Source: Limanda limanda (taxonomy: Eukaryota; Chordata; Actinopteri; Pleuronectiformes; Pleuronectidae). Taken from it: DNA of 64,000 bases. The position numbers and the translations under genes were made by a program. The stretch lies in NCBI RefSeq assembly GCF_963576545.1, contig NC_083638.1, positions 25,010,090 to 25,074,089 on the forward strand, read 5' to 3'. This document shows positions 56,401 to 64,000 of the stretch, in pieces. The notes under the pieces were generated by a model. The model was not told where the DNA came from and made no database searches. It saw nothing but the letters and a program-made list of their open reading frames with translations. The first letter of the stretch is position 1. The number at the start of each line of letters is the position of its first letter.

Positions 56401-59400
56401 TGGTTTACTTCAGGGACATTTTTAATTGTTATGTTTTTGTTTTCCCTGTTGTTTTGTTGTGTTGTGGTTTTTTTTTTCTTTGTCACAATCAAATCACTGT
56501 TTTATCACCATGTGCGATTTAAAGCAAAGTAAAACCTTGAATTTCTATATGACAAAACGAAAAATACCAGACAATCTTATAAATTCTACACTTCATGATG
56601 CGAACTCATCTTTCATCTTTTGCCAAAAAATCTTTCAAATATTTGACGTATGTGAAAAAGCAAGTTGTAGTTTTAAAGGTTTGTTTTATTAGATTATGGT
56701 AGATTCTCCTCTTGTACCACGTCACAACGGTCTGCTGATGACAGATGTTCACTAGGCCCCTCAGAAAAGTCCGATTTTTATTTGATTTTTATATTTTGAT
56801 GGTCTCAAATGTGTTTAAAAATTGGGATATTTTGCAGGTGGACATTTAAGGTGGATGCACGTGTTTATATGTCTTGATTTTAATCCACAGGTGATCTAAA
56901 AATGAAGGATGGTGACGGTTCAAATTCATCAGTACAAGGACGTAGGCAAAATATAAGCTAGCTAGTTTCATCCTCCTTTTTTCTGACCCCTGCAGTAACC
57001 ATTTCATCTCAGTACCATCAGCTCACAGAGCAGAAGAACTCATTATGTACCAAAACCACTTCCATCACATGGCAGCCATCAGTCTTTGATTATAATTGGA
57101 TATTTTTTGTGGTTAGATGCTGTAATTTAGTCCTGGTTGTATATTGAATATATATACTGCTGTGTTTGTATGTATTCACATGTGATGTACAGGTGTCCCC
57201 ACAGAGGTTGTTGTGTTCAGGTTCAAACCCAAACATTGCTCTCAGTCCTGTTAAGCTTGTCTGGCCTGTTAATTGATCAAGAGCCTGCCAAGAGTGACTA
57301 GCTGCCAACGTGCAGCAGGGATCAACACCTCAGACCGCAGCAGAACTCCCATTATGATGCCATTCTCACCTTATTCAGCCTCCATGGCAGCGAGCCTACG
57401 TGAAACTCCTGTGACCTTTACAAGGAGCTCAGTATGAGCCGTCTCAGCTAGAAAACAATTTCTTGGAGATAACTTTAATAACTCCCATGTTCAATATTTC
57501 TCGTGATGTACAGTAATAACCTGCAGGCTTGTGCATCTGGTCTTCATATCCACCCACTTTATTTTCTATCGTAAATCCAATCAGCCAACCCCCTTGTGTC
57601 TGTTGCTATGATACAACACACACAGGCTGCAGAAGATAATGAACACCTCACACTTGAATACATCATTACCATAATATCCTCGTGTACAACTTCTGCATCT
57701 TTTTTTTTCATCACATTATCCTCACACATCTTCATATGATTGAATCTCATTTCGTCATCTCACAAAGCGACACCCCCTCCTGAAGTCTGACAGCCTCAGA
57801 AATTCCGACCTCCTGAGCCTGTTGTTTTTCTGACTGTGTAGAGAAAGAGCTGGAGGTCTACCAGAGCATCGCCGACCTCACGGTGAAGGCCAAGGATGAG
57901 GCCGTTTTCAAGTGTGAGGTGTCGGATGAGAACGTGAAGGGAACCTGGTTTAAGAACGGCATAGAGGTCAAGCCTGACGCCAGAATAAAAATCACACATA
58001 TCGGAAGGTGAGGAAAATTTTGTGCACGTCAAATGTGCTGCGTTCATCCCAAGACGCCATTAAATAAACGTCTGAAAAACTTTTTAGGAACCACAAACTG
58101 ACCATTGACGAGGTCAAACCAGAGGATGAGGGGGACTACACTTTTGTGCCAGACGGCTACGCTTTCAACCTTTCTGCCAAACTCAATTTCTTGGGTAATA
58201 TTTGTACTTTTCATACTTAACGGTACAAAGTCAGTATCAATAGTATAGCATCACAATCCAAATTTTACATAAAAGCTCTCACTTTTTCTTTTTCTTGTGC
58301 TCCCAGAGGTGAAGATCGATTTCGTGCCGCGTCAAGGTACCACAACTTTAACCTATATAAGCATGCAGATTAAACCAGATGAAATGCAAGTGCCTGTTCA
58401 TATTCACCATTTCTGCCCCTTTCTAAGATCCTCCCAAGATCCACCTGGACTGTATGGGTCGTACCACTGACTCAACCATTATCGTGGTGGCTGGAAACAA
58501 ACTGCGTCTGGACGTCCCCATCACTGGAGACCCGGCACCCACAGTGATCTGGACCAAAGGAGAGAAGGTAAAACAGGCAGATAGTCTCGCGTTGTTGAAC
58601 TGACATGTGTCGTCTGTCCAGAATTCGGAAGGTAAGGTGGGAAATTTCTGAATGAGTAACGCCTCATTCAAAATTACAGCTTTACTAATGCTGAAATAAT
58701 TCAGACAAATGCTGGCAAAATTTAGACAATATGCAAAACAGCCTGGAAATAACTATTAAGTGGCACATCTTAGTTTTGTAGACAATGCTCCTAACAGCTC
58801 AATTCAATGATGCCTAGTTGCTTACTGATCTTTCAGACGAGGAGAACGAGAGGTTTCAGGGCCTCTCGCTTCTCTCTGGCTTTTACCGCTTTGCTCTGCT
58901 CTAACGTAGGCTAGTTCTGTAAAACCTGATGGAGGAGAGAAAGGACGGTCGGCAACCTCTTGGACCGTGAAGGATGGTGAAGTAAGTGTGCATGTGTACA
59001 TGCCAGTGTGTATGGATTCTGTCTTGCTTGCATTGCAGTCGGGTGTGTCAGATTTTTACCACGTGTGCCCTTACAGACACAAATTAATTAAACAGGCTCA
59101 CCTAGAGTCTTAGTCACAACTATCCAACCTTGTGTAAACTTGTTATTGTTTCACCACTTGAGTTTTGAAATTGAAAGATAATGCACACAGCCGCCATCAA
59201 AATATTGTTGTTACTACCATTTGATTTCCACCCCCTCGAGAAACACGGGCTGCAACAGCAAAGACAAAGAGATGAAAAGCACCTTCTCTGGTGCAAAAAA
59301 CCTGCATGCGTGTTACTCAGCATGTCAGTGAGGTAAGAGCATGTCTCAAATCTTCCTTCAGACATACAGCAAAGGAAACTGGGCAGTAAGTTTTTTCTAA

Positions 59401-61026
59401 AAAGGTAATTTTATAAAAATAAAGAATTATTTTTTGAGTAAAGTACCATATCCAGATGTCAAACAGACTAACTTTACTGTTAAAATGTCACTTGGCTGTC
59501 AGTTTGACATATGCACTGCAGCCAATAATTTTTTACTGTCAGAGTCAGTAACAGATTGAATGGACCTTGAGTTAAGGTTTCTCTCTGGACAAACTACTGT
59601 AGGTAAGTTGTGGAGACATCTGGAGTTGGTTGTTCAAATCAACATGTGTTGTTGGCTTTGAAAAGCATGATTTACGCAAATGCTTTGAGAAACTTACCGA
59701 TTGCAAACTGTCGTGTTTATCATTTCGCCAAACGTGTCGTTAACTTGCCTCAACCACGTCTACTGTAACGCCATCACAGAATCCGGATGGAGAGTCACCA
59801 GTAGAGTCTCAGCTCAGGCACAATCCAGTAACGCTGCTCTGGTTCCCGTTGTGTAGATCGTCACAGAGGGAGACAGCAGGGTCCATGTTGATAGCACCAA
59901 GGGCCACTGTGTCTTCACCATCGAGGGCGCTGAGAGGCAGGACGAGGGCATCTATTCTGTCGTGGTCAGAAACCCTGCAGGGGAGGACACTGCAGATATC
60001 AACGTGAAAGTTGTTGGTAAGATACAACTCTGACTGTAAATAATGAGAAGAGTTGGTTTAAATTGAACTAGACATAAGCCTTAACACTTTCACTAACATA
60101 GACTGTATATAAAGATGGCCGATGTGTCTCCACCTCCTCCCTGGCTAAACGCTAGTTGAAATATCATGAGTAAAGGTGCCGCCATCTTGTGCTTTTGATG
60201 TAATTTGAAGCTGATTAACAAACATCTAAACCTTAAATGATTGAATACTGACACATGTAAATTGCCTTGGGTGTCTTAAAAGGCGCCGTATGAATTCAAG
60301 TTATTGTTATTATTACTATTATTATTTAACCATCTTTGAGAAAAATGTATCCGATGTGGACTTTTTAGTTTCTCAATGTCCCATCCACGAACATGGAGGA
60401 AGCGGGTTTATAACCCATACTACAGCCGGCCACTAGGAGGCCATCAAGATGATTTAGCTTCACTTTTGAGTGACCATCATGTCTTCCATCTTTATTTACA
60501 GTCTTTAGTTTCCACACACAAAAAGAAGAATCTAATTCGTCATATGATCATGAAGCAAAAAAATATTCAATGTCAAGTGGTTTTCATTTCTTGAAAAAGG
60601 TCTGTAACTCTTTCTGTCCAATCATGATATGAGGAATGTTTCCCCTCCAGATGTTCCAGATCCCCCCCAGGCTCCCAGAATCCTCAGCGTGGGGGAGGAC
60701 TCATGTGTCGTCCAGTGGGATCCCCCGTCTTTTGACGGCGGACAGCCAATCACCGGTCAAAACAAATAAATATCAAAATCATTCTGTTATTCCTGTTTTT
60801 CCAAACAAGTTGATGACGATTCCATTTGAACTCTCAGGCTATGTGCTGGAGAGAAAGAAGACGAAGGGCTACAGGTGGATGAGGCTGAACTTTGACCCAT
60901 ACTCTGAAACCACCTTCGAGGCCAAGAGGATGATTGAAGGAATTCCGTACGAAATGCGAGTGTACGCCGTCAACAGCATCGGCATGTCTCGTCACAGTCA
61001 GGCCTCGCAGCCCTTTGTGCCAGTGG
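41455..61026 (+). CDS. mybpc3: Cardiac myosin-binding protein C, N-terminal two thirds (C0-C6)
   Basis: Thick-filament protein of heart sarcomeres that binds myosin and actin and tunes cross-bridge cycling in response to phosphorylation. I joined 24 exons in one frame without a break (2641 nt, about 880 residues). Order: start MPEPVKK, C0 Ig (residues 9-98; a cardiac feature), Pro/Ala linker (99-164), C1 Ig (165-280), M-motif with RRTS and KKRDSF (280-385), C2 (385-466), C3 (467-557), C4 (558-648), C5 with an inserted loop (649-782), C6 fibronectin III (783-880). Segments such as [26 protein letters not shown] and [17 protein letters not shown] match human MYBPC3 closely. C7-C10 lie right of the window. 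Two of the exons are only 3 nt. Presence of C0 and the C5 loop separates it from the skeletal paralogues. Confidence 0.95.
41480..44387 (+). other. mybpc3: mybpc3 intron 1
   Basis: No coding sequence recognised. A short hairpin (TGGACCCA...TGGGTCCA) lies at about 44087-44109. First introns may hold enhancers; none is identifiable by eye. Confidence 0.45.
44388..44657 (+). CDS. mybpc3: mybpc3 exon 2, Ig domain C0
   Basis: Acceptor CCTCTTCAG, donor GTGGGG. Codes [11 protein letters not shown] and the Ig domain ([35 protein letters not shown]). Confidence 0.95.
44895..45085. repeat. Common teleost dispersed repeat
   Basis: Contains TTGCCGAGAGTTAAATGAGA, then GGAGACAGTTAGCTTACCTT and CATAGAGACTGGAAATAG, a frequent fish repeat. 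Degraded relatives at about 26190-26325 and 50694-50790. Confidence 0.6.
46841..47038 (+). CDS. mybpc3: mybpc3 exon 3, Pro/Ala-rich linker
   Basis: Acceptor GGTGCCTCAG, donor GTGAGT. 65 codons of low complexity: [18 protein letters not shown] and then imperfect repeats of the type [15 protein letters not shown]. Corresponds to the flexible C0-C1 linker. Confidence 0.9.
47370..47470 (+). mobile_element. Relic of a LINE reverse transcriptase
   Basis: One frame reads [20 protein letters not shown], with the YADD active-site box typical of non-LTR retrotransposon reverse transcriptases. Short and with no open frame beyond it; sits in mybpc3 intron 3. Confidence 0.7.
47833..47910 (+). CDS. mybpc3: mybpc3 exon 4, start of C1
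   Basis: Acceptor TGTTTTCAG, donor GTGAGT. Codes [17 protein letters not shown] (human DPIGLFVMRPQDGEVTV). Confidence 0.92.
48293..48441 (+). CDS. mybpc3: mybpc3 exon 5, C1
   Basis: Acceptor TTGTGCAG, donor GTACCA. Codes [20 protein letters not shown] and [19 protein letters not shown]. Confidence 0.94.
48820..48937 (+). CDS. mybpc3: mybpc3 exon 6, end of C1
   Basis: Acceptor GGCTGCAG, donor GTGAGT. Codes the Ig Tyr-corner Cys region [19 protein letters not shown] and ELSVH. Confidence 0.94.
49056..49104 (+). CDS. mybpc3: mybpc3 exon 7, start of M-motif
   Basis: Acceptor CATTTCAG, donor GTAAGT. Codes [22 protein letters not shown] is the kinase site context shared with human (AFRRTS). Confidence 0.92.
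51554..51613 (+). CDS. mybpc3: mybpc3 exon 8, M-motif
   Basis: Acceptor TCCGCAG, donor GTGAGC. Codes the Ser of RRTS, then [18 protein letters not shown] plus two bases (AG) that need the next exon. Confidence 0.9.
51725..51727 (+). CDS. mybpc3: mybpc3 exon 9, 3-nt microexon
   Basis: Three bases AGA between a strong acceptor (pyrimidine tract then TCTTCAG) and donor GTAAGC. It turns AG|AGA|CAGTTTC into Arg-Asp-Ser-Phe, giving KKRDSF exactly as in human. Human MYBPC3 is known to have a 3-bp exon at this place. Confidence 0.85.
52435..52458 (+). CDS. mybpc3: mybpc3 exon 10, short M-motif exon
   Basis: 24 nt, acceptor ATGAGCAG, donor GTAAGA. Codes the Ser-Phe of KKRDSF and LKTSHR. An alternative acceptor 3 nt later exists but gives a poorer match. 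Confidence 0.8.
53773..53936 (+). CDS. mybpc3: mybpc3 exon 11, M-motif helical bundle
   Basis: Acceptor TGGATCAG, donor GTAGGA. Codes [20 protein letters not shown] and [19 protein letters not shown], the actin/myosin-binding tri-helix region. Confidence 0.94.
54031..54163 (+). CDS. mybpc3: mybpc3 exon 12, start of C2
   Basis: Acceptor AACTCAG. Codes [19 protein letters not shown] and [16 protein letters not shown]. The donor GTTTGA is weak but is required by the frame of the following exons. Confidence 0.9.
54338..54340 (+). CDS. mybpc3: mybpc3 exon 13, 3-nt microexon
   Basis: Three bases CAA between acceptor TTCTCTAG and a consensus donor GTAAGTG. Joins AG|CAA|GTAC to give Ser-Lys-Tyr, restoring the human string GSKYIFES. 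Human MYBPC3 has its second 3-bp exon here. Confidence 0.83.
54428..54552 (+). CDS. mybpc3: mybpc3 exon 14, C2
   Basis: Acceptor TGTTCAG, donor GTGATT. Codes [20 protein letters not shown] and [19 protein letters not shown]. Confidence 0.94.
54644..54749 (+). CDS. mybpc3: mybpc3 exon 15, start of C3
   Basis: Acceptor CTCTGCAG, donor GTCAGT. Codes [20 protein letters not shown] and the Cys strand [14 protein letters not shown]. Confidence 0.94.
54938..54953 (+). repeat. Poly-G tract in mybpc3 intron
   Basis: Run of about 16 G; simple repeat. Confidence 0.85.
55804..55970 (+). CDS. mybpc3: mybpc3 exon 16, C3
   Basis: Acceptor GATTTCAG, donor GTGAGT. Codes [20 protein letters not shown] and [19 protein letters not shown]. 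Confidence 0.95.
56262..56410 (+). repeat. SINE/L2-like repeat fragment in mybpc3 intron
   Basis: CCAAGGAGGTTGTGTTTTCG then T-rich and GGAAACTTGGTGGAAGGATG; same blocks as at 4568 and 10783. Confidence 0.5.
57842..58007 (+). CDS. mybpc3: mybpc3 exon 17, start of C4
   Basis: Acceptor TGTGTAG, donor GTGAGG. Codes [20 protein letters not shown] and [18 protein letters not shown]. Confidence 0.95.
58088..58194 (+). CDS. mybpc3: mybpc3 exon 18, C4
   Basis: Acceptor CTTTTTAG, donor GTAATA. Codes [19 protein letters not shown] and [11 protein letters not shown]. Confidence 0.94.
58307..58336 (+). CDS. mybpc3: mybpc3 exon 19, start of C5
   Basis: 30 nt, acceptor GCTCCCAG, donor GTACCA. Codes [10 protein letters not shown], identical to the human segment. 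Confidence 0.92.
58428..58567 (+). CDS. mybpc3: mybpc3 exon 20, C5
   Basis: Acceptor TTTCTAAG, donor GTAAAA. Codes [20 protein letters not shown] and [20 protein letters not shown]. Confidence 0.95.
58910..58981 (+). CDS. mybpc3: mybpc3 exon 21, C5 inserted loop
   Basis: 72 nt, phase 0 at both ends, acceptor TAACGTAG and donor GTAAGT. Codes [18 protein letters not shown] and TVKDGE. It sits where cardiac MyBP-C has its extra C5 loop, but the sequence is not conserved with human. Being symmetric, it could be skipped without a frameshift. Confidence 0.78.
59857..60016 (+). CDS. mybpc3: mybpc3 exon 22, end of C5
   Basis: Acceptor TTGTGTAG, donor GTAAGA. Codes [20 protein letters not shown] and [20 protein letters not shown]. 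Confidence 0.94.
60097..60510. mobile_element. MITE family A, copy 2, with nested repeat
   Basis: Begins CATAGACTGTATATAAAGATGG and ends CATCTTTATTTACAGTCTTTAG, inverted copies of each other and related to 3608-4025. About 60240-60330 is a second repeat (GGTGTCTTAAAAGGCGCC then TTATTATT) that looks inserted. Confidence 0.7.
60651..60755 (+). CDS. mybpc3: mybpc3 exon 23, start of C6 (FnIII)
   Basis: Acceptor CCCTCCAG, donor GTCAAA. Codes [19 protein letters not shown] and [15 protein letters not shown], a fibronectin III A-C strand pattern. Confidence 0.95.
60838..61026 (+). CDS. mybpc3: mybpc3 exon 24, end of C6 (FnIII)
   Basis: Acceptor CTCTCAG, donor GTGAGT, leaving phase 1. Codes [20 protein letters not shown] and [20 protein letters not shown]. 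Confidence 0.96.
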
Positions 61027-62233
61027 GTGAGTCGTGTTCCACATGTTGTCATTGATTTCACTCATTTGATCGAATTTCACTGCACATTCAGTGATAAGAG
61101 AGTATTAAACAACAGTGAATTGTTGAAATTAGGACCTTATGGATATCTTAAATTGAAAAAAATCGGTATCGTACACTTGGATCGTCTGCATGAGCGCTGG
61201 TAGACCTGGTGATGAAGTGTGTGTGTGGGACGTTTCACCACTCTGGGGTTGTTCCGTCTCTGGTTTGGTCAGTCTAAGGTTTCCCTGGGGGTCATGGGGT
61301 CTGGTTAACTTGTGGTCATGACATGAGTTATGTTTGCCCTATGTTTGTTGTAATACAAGATGTGTGTGGATTGTCTCTGTGTCACAAAAATATAGGTCGC
61401 ACATACGTTGCATGATCCACAGGTCATTCCTGAGTAATATTGGTCATTAGGGTTGTGTGTCTGTGTTACATCATCACAGGGGACAGACAGAGGAATTGGT
61501 TCTTGTAAACGTAATATCTTGCAAACAAGACATTACGTTTACAAGATGGTGGTCAAAGGTCGAGGTTGCTGTGACCTCACAAACACTTTTTTTCACCACA
61601 TTAACACTTTATCTTAAGAATACCTGGAAAATGTGCCGCACATCAGGCCCCAGTAAATATACAATAATACCTTGATAAGCTGACATTTGGTTGTTATAAT
61701 AAGACCGAACATACAAATGACAACAAAGTTGAATTGGATTGCTATGTCTCTTCATTTTAATTGAATAGCAAACTACTTGGAGATATGTGCCATGACCCAG
61801 AAGACTGGAACCAGGCTCGTACCAATATACTCTGTGTAACAGTATCCTACAAGGCAGGGGCTCAGCTTTGGATTATCTCTTTGTCTATCACTGAATTTTA
61901 ACAACCATATCATCCTCCACTTGTTGATTTAAGAGAGAATATCATTGTATCCAGATGGCAAATTGCTTGTAAGACAAGACAGCTGATTAGGAAACTATCT
62001 GTGGCATCCCTCTCCATAAATAATGGCTTGGAAGAGCTTGTCTCTGCTGGGATCAGCTGCTTAGCACAGTGGGGTTCATGCTCCTGTGGGGGCTGCTGTA
62101 GAAAAATTGCATTGGCTACAGAAGAGAACAAAAGAGAGGGAGAGTGAATGATAGCATAGGTTCGAGGAAGGCATTTGTCAGAAGAGGAGGACGCATACAA
62201 CCACCAGCTTGGGCTGCTTTACATGAGGAGAGA

Positions 62234-62522
62234 ATGACGAAGCCTAAGCTTCCAAAGACAGCTGAGAAGAAACCAGTGGAGACAGAAGCCAGGAAGTCTG
62301 AGACCGAGGCCCCTACACCTCCTGGGGTTGATCAGGAACCAGAAACCCCTGCAGAGGCAGCACATCGGGTGGGAGAGGGAGCTCCAGCTGAGAATGAGAC
62401 AGCACCAGCCGAGGTGGTTCCCCGGACAGAAAGTCCTCCTCCTGCTGTGGGGGGAGCTCCACCTCTGTCAGAGGAGACCCCTCTGGAGCCTGAACTAGAG
62501 CTAGAGCTGCAACCTGTCCACA
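62234..62522 (+). CDS. Candidate alternative first (or cassette) exon of mybpc3, Pro/Glu-rich
   Basis: An open frame runs from about 62160 to 62542 inside the intron after C6. The first ATG in frame, at 62234, has A at -3 and starts MTKPKLPKTAEKKPVETEA. The rest is rich in Pro, Glu and Ala (APTPPGVDQEPETPAEA, EETPLEPELELELQP). A possible donor GTAGGA follows 62522, leaving phase 1, the same phase as the C6/C7 junction. The AG before 62160 lacks a pyrimidine tract, so a start exon fits better than an internal one. Codon use looks coding. No family match is recognised. If not spliced it would end at 62540-62542 as a short peptide of about 102 residues. Confidence 0.45.
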
Positions 62523-62542
62523 GTAGGAAATACTCACTTTGA

Positions 62543-63790
62543 GATGTTGGTTTATTGTGTAGATTTCAGAACTAGAAATGAGAATTGATTGTGTTTAATT
62601 ATGGGTTTGTAAATGTGGTTCAAAGCTTTTGAAAGCCAAGTTGCAAAATTCCAGAATTCCCCTTTCAGCATGATTTGGTAATCACGTGGCTGATGTCGCA
62701 AGTTTCTTGTTTTCTTTATTTTGCAAAGTGATTCGCCTCTGCACTTTACACTTGCACGCCACCATTTTTAAACGCTCCCTGCTGTGGCGACTTTTCTCAC
62801 ACATGGAAACCCTTGACCTCTGACAGGTGCTCCCATCATAAACTTGCACTGTTGTTGTAGTGCCCTTGTCCTGTGCTATGGCATCCTGGCCTTATTTACA
62901 ACAACTCCACAACAAATATTCAGCACCTTTCACTCAGTCATCTTGTCAACATGTTTTTCGAAACAAGGTGGTCTAAATATTACATCGGTAATATATCTTT
63001 GTTGTCATGGGCGGATTTTGCACTTTTATCTTCATAGTGAGCAGCAGTGAGTATTTAACAGGGACCACTGGGCTCTAGCTTTGGTGAGTTCTCCTGTAGC
63101 TTTTCTTTATTTGTTTAAATCAAGCTCGCTCAGCTGTTACAACATAAATGTATCGAGCTGCTTGCTGGTTGAGGTTGCTGCTCCACACGTGCTTTAACCG
63201 TTCCATATTCTATCAATATTCTATTTTACATTCACTCTGCTCCTTTATAGTTCAACACGACCTCTACAGCCTGTAAATGAGACCAAAATCCCAAGGCTGA
63301 AAGTCTATAATTATAATATTGAATCTTTCACTTCCTTTTTTTTTTTGGAATGGAGTTTTTTCTTTTAAACCATTAACTTAGCTGCATAGAGCTTGTAAGC
63401 GCTGCGTGGGACGTGGCTGATGAACCAAAGTCTTTTAAAGTGAACTTTAATCGAGTCATTTTCTCCCTGAGGGACTTGGGCTCAGCAGGTCGGTCAGACG
63501 GCTCATCTTTCCCTGGATGATAAAAGATACCACATACAGGCTTAGAGGCTAATCAACTATAAGCCTGTTTGTGGCTTTCATTACTGATGACACGAATATC
63601 TAATAAAGAAATTCATGTGGGACCATCATAATCAAGTCTCTTTCATTAATTGAGGACGAGCATTAACATAGTAAATCAATAGCATAAACCTAATACACAA
63701 TGGAAACATTTTTAAGTAGGCTCTCATTCATTTAGTGTTTGTGTTTGACTTGCTTACTTTTGTTGTCTGATTGAAGGGACATTGTTCTTT
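62543..63790 (+). other. mybpc3: mybpc3 intron after C6, nothing coding seen
   Basis: No exon resembling C7 (expected motif near PPSEPT) found up to the window end. Confidence 0.5.
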
Positions 63791-63794
63791 TAGG

Positions 63795-63952
63795 GGTGGA
63801 ACGGTGGTACTTTGGTTAGCACTGATTGTGGAGTATATGCGGTTGTTTGTCTCTGTATGTTTGTCCTGTGATAAGACTATCGTCCAATGTCAGCTGGGAT
63901 TGGCTGCAGCTTCCTGACCCACAAAGTGGTATAGATAATGGATGGATGTACT
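63795..63952 (+). repeat. Common teleost SINE-like repeat
   Basis: Starts GGGTGGAACGGTGGTACTTT and GGTTAGCACTG, resembling a tRNA-type box A. Ends CCAATGTCAGCTGGGATTGG then GATAATGGATGGATG. Shares its tail with 7139-7258 in the other orientation. Confidence 0.65.
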
Positions 63953-64000
63953 TTCAGGGTTTGCATTATCTCAAAACATTATTTCTGCTGCATGTGGAGC

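Noticed and set aside
62144..62146. Start of the Pro/Glu-rich frame at 62144
   Set aside because: The codon is GTG; the nearby ATG at 62148 is in another frame and stops at once. The first usable ATG is 62234.

Overview
The window is nuclear DNA of a ray-finned (teleost) fish. Genes are interrupted by GT-AG introns, intergenic DNA is AT-rich with CpG-rich islands only at two promoters, and the repeats are of kinds typical of teleosts: MITEs, a hAT element, L2/SINE-like fragments and a long GATA microsatellite. The protein sequences and the gene order slc39a13 - spi1 - mybpc3 match the conserved vertebrate block on human 11p11.2 (SLC39A13, SPI1, MYBPC3). The exact species cannot be told from the sequence.

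Layout. (1) 1-2.1 kb: last exon and 3' UTR of a gene on the + strand from a multicopy teleost family, followed by a palindromic MITE. (2) 5.4-6.3 kb: first coding exon of a tmem178b-like gene on the - strand, inside a CpG island. Its later exons lie off the left edge, so feature (1) sits within its first intron. (3) 7.9-20.3 kb: complete slc39a13 (ZIP13 zinc transporter) on the - strand. I could join nine coding exons in frame (382 aa), and there is a probable non-coding first exon. (4) 20.3-31.4 kb: intergenic DNA full of repeats, including two MITEs, about 450 bp of (GATA)n, and a hAT element with a perfect 8-bp target duplication and a core resembling 28S rDNA. (5) 31.8-37.6 kb: complete spi1 (PU.1) on the + strand, five exons, 275 aa, with the ETS domain in the last exon. 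(6) 41.3-64 kb: 5' two thirds of mybpc3 (cardiac myosin-binding protein C) on the + strand. I assembled 24 exons in one continuous reading frame, from the start codon through domains C0, Pro/Ala linker, C1, M-motif, C2-C5 and C6 (about 880 residues). Domains C7-C10 lie beyond the right edge.

Function. The four main genes are unrelated in role: a four-pass ER membrane protein, a zinc exporter from intracellular stores, a blood-lineage transcription factor and a sarcomere protein. They are linked by conserved synteny, not by a shared pathway. slc39a13 and spi1 are head to head; spi1 and mybpc3 are in tandem.

Main points of interest. mybpc3 retains two exons of only 3 nt, and one of them builds the Arg-Asp of the KKRDSF phosphorylation site. 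A Pro/Glu-rich open exon with its own well-placed ATG and a phase-1 donor lies between the C6 and C7 coding regions. It could start a short isoform with the layout of MyBP-H (a low-complexity N-terminus followed by C7-C10), or be a fish-specific linker exon. The hAT element appears to have captured ribosomal DNA.
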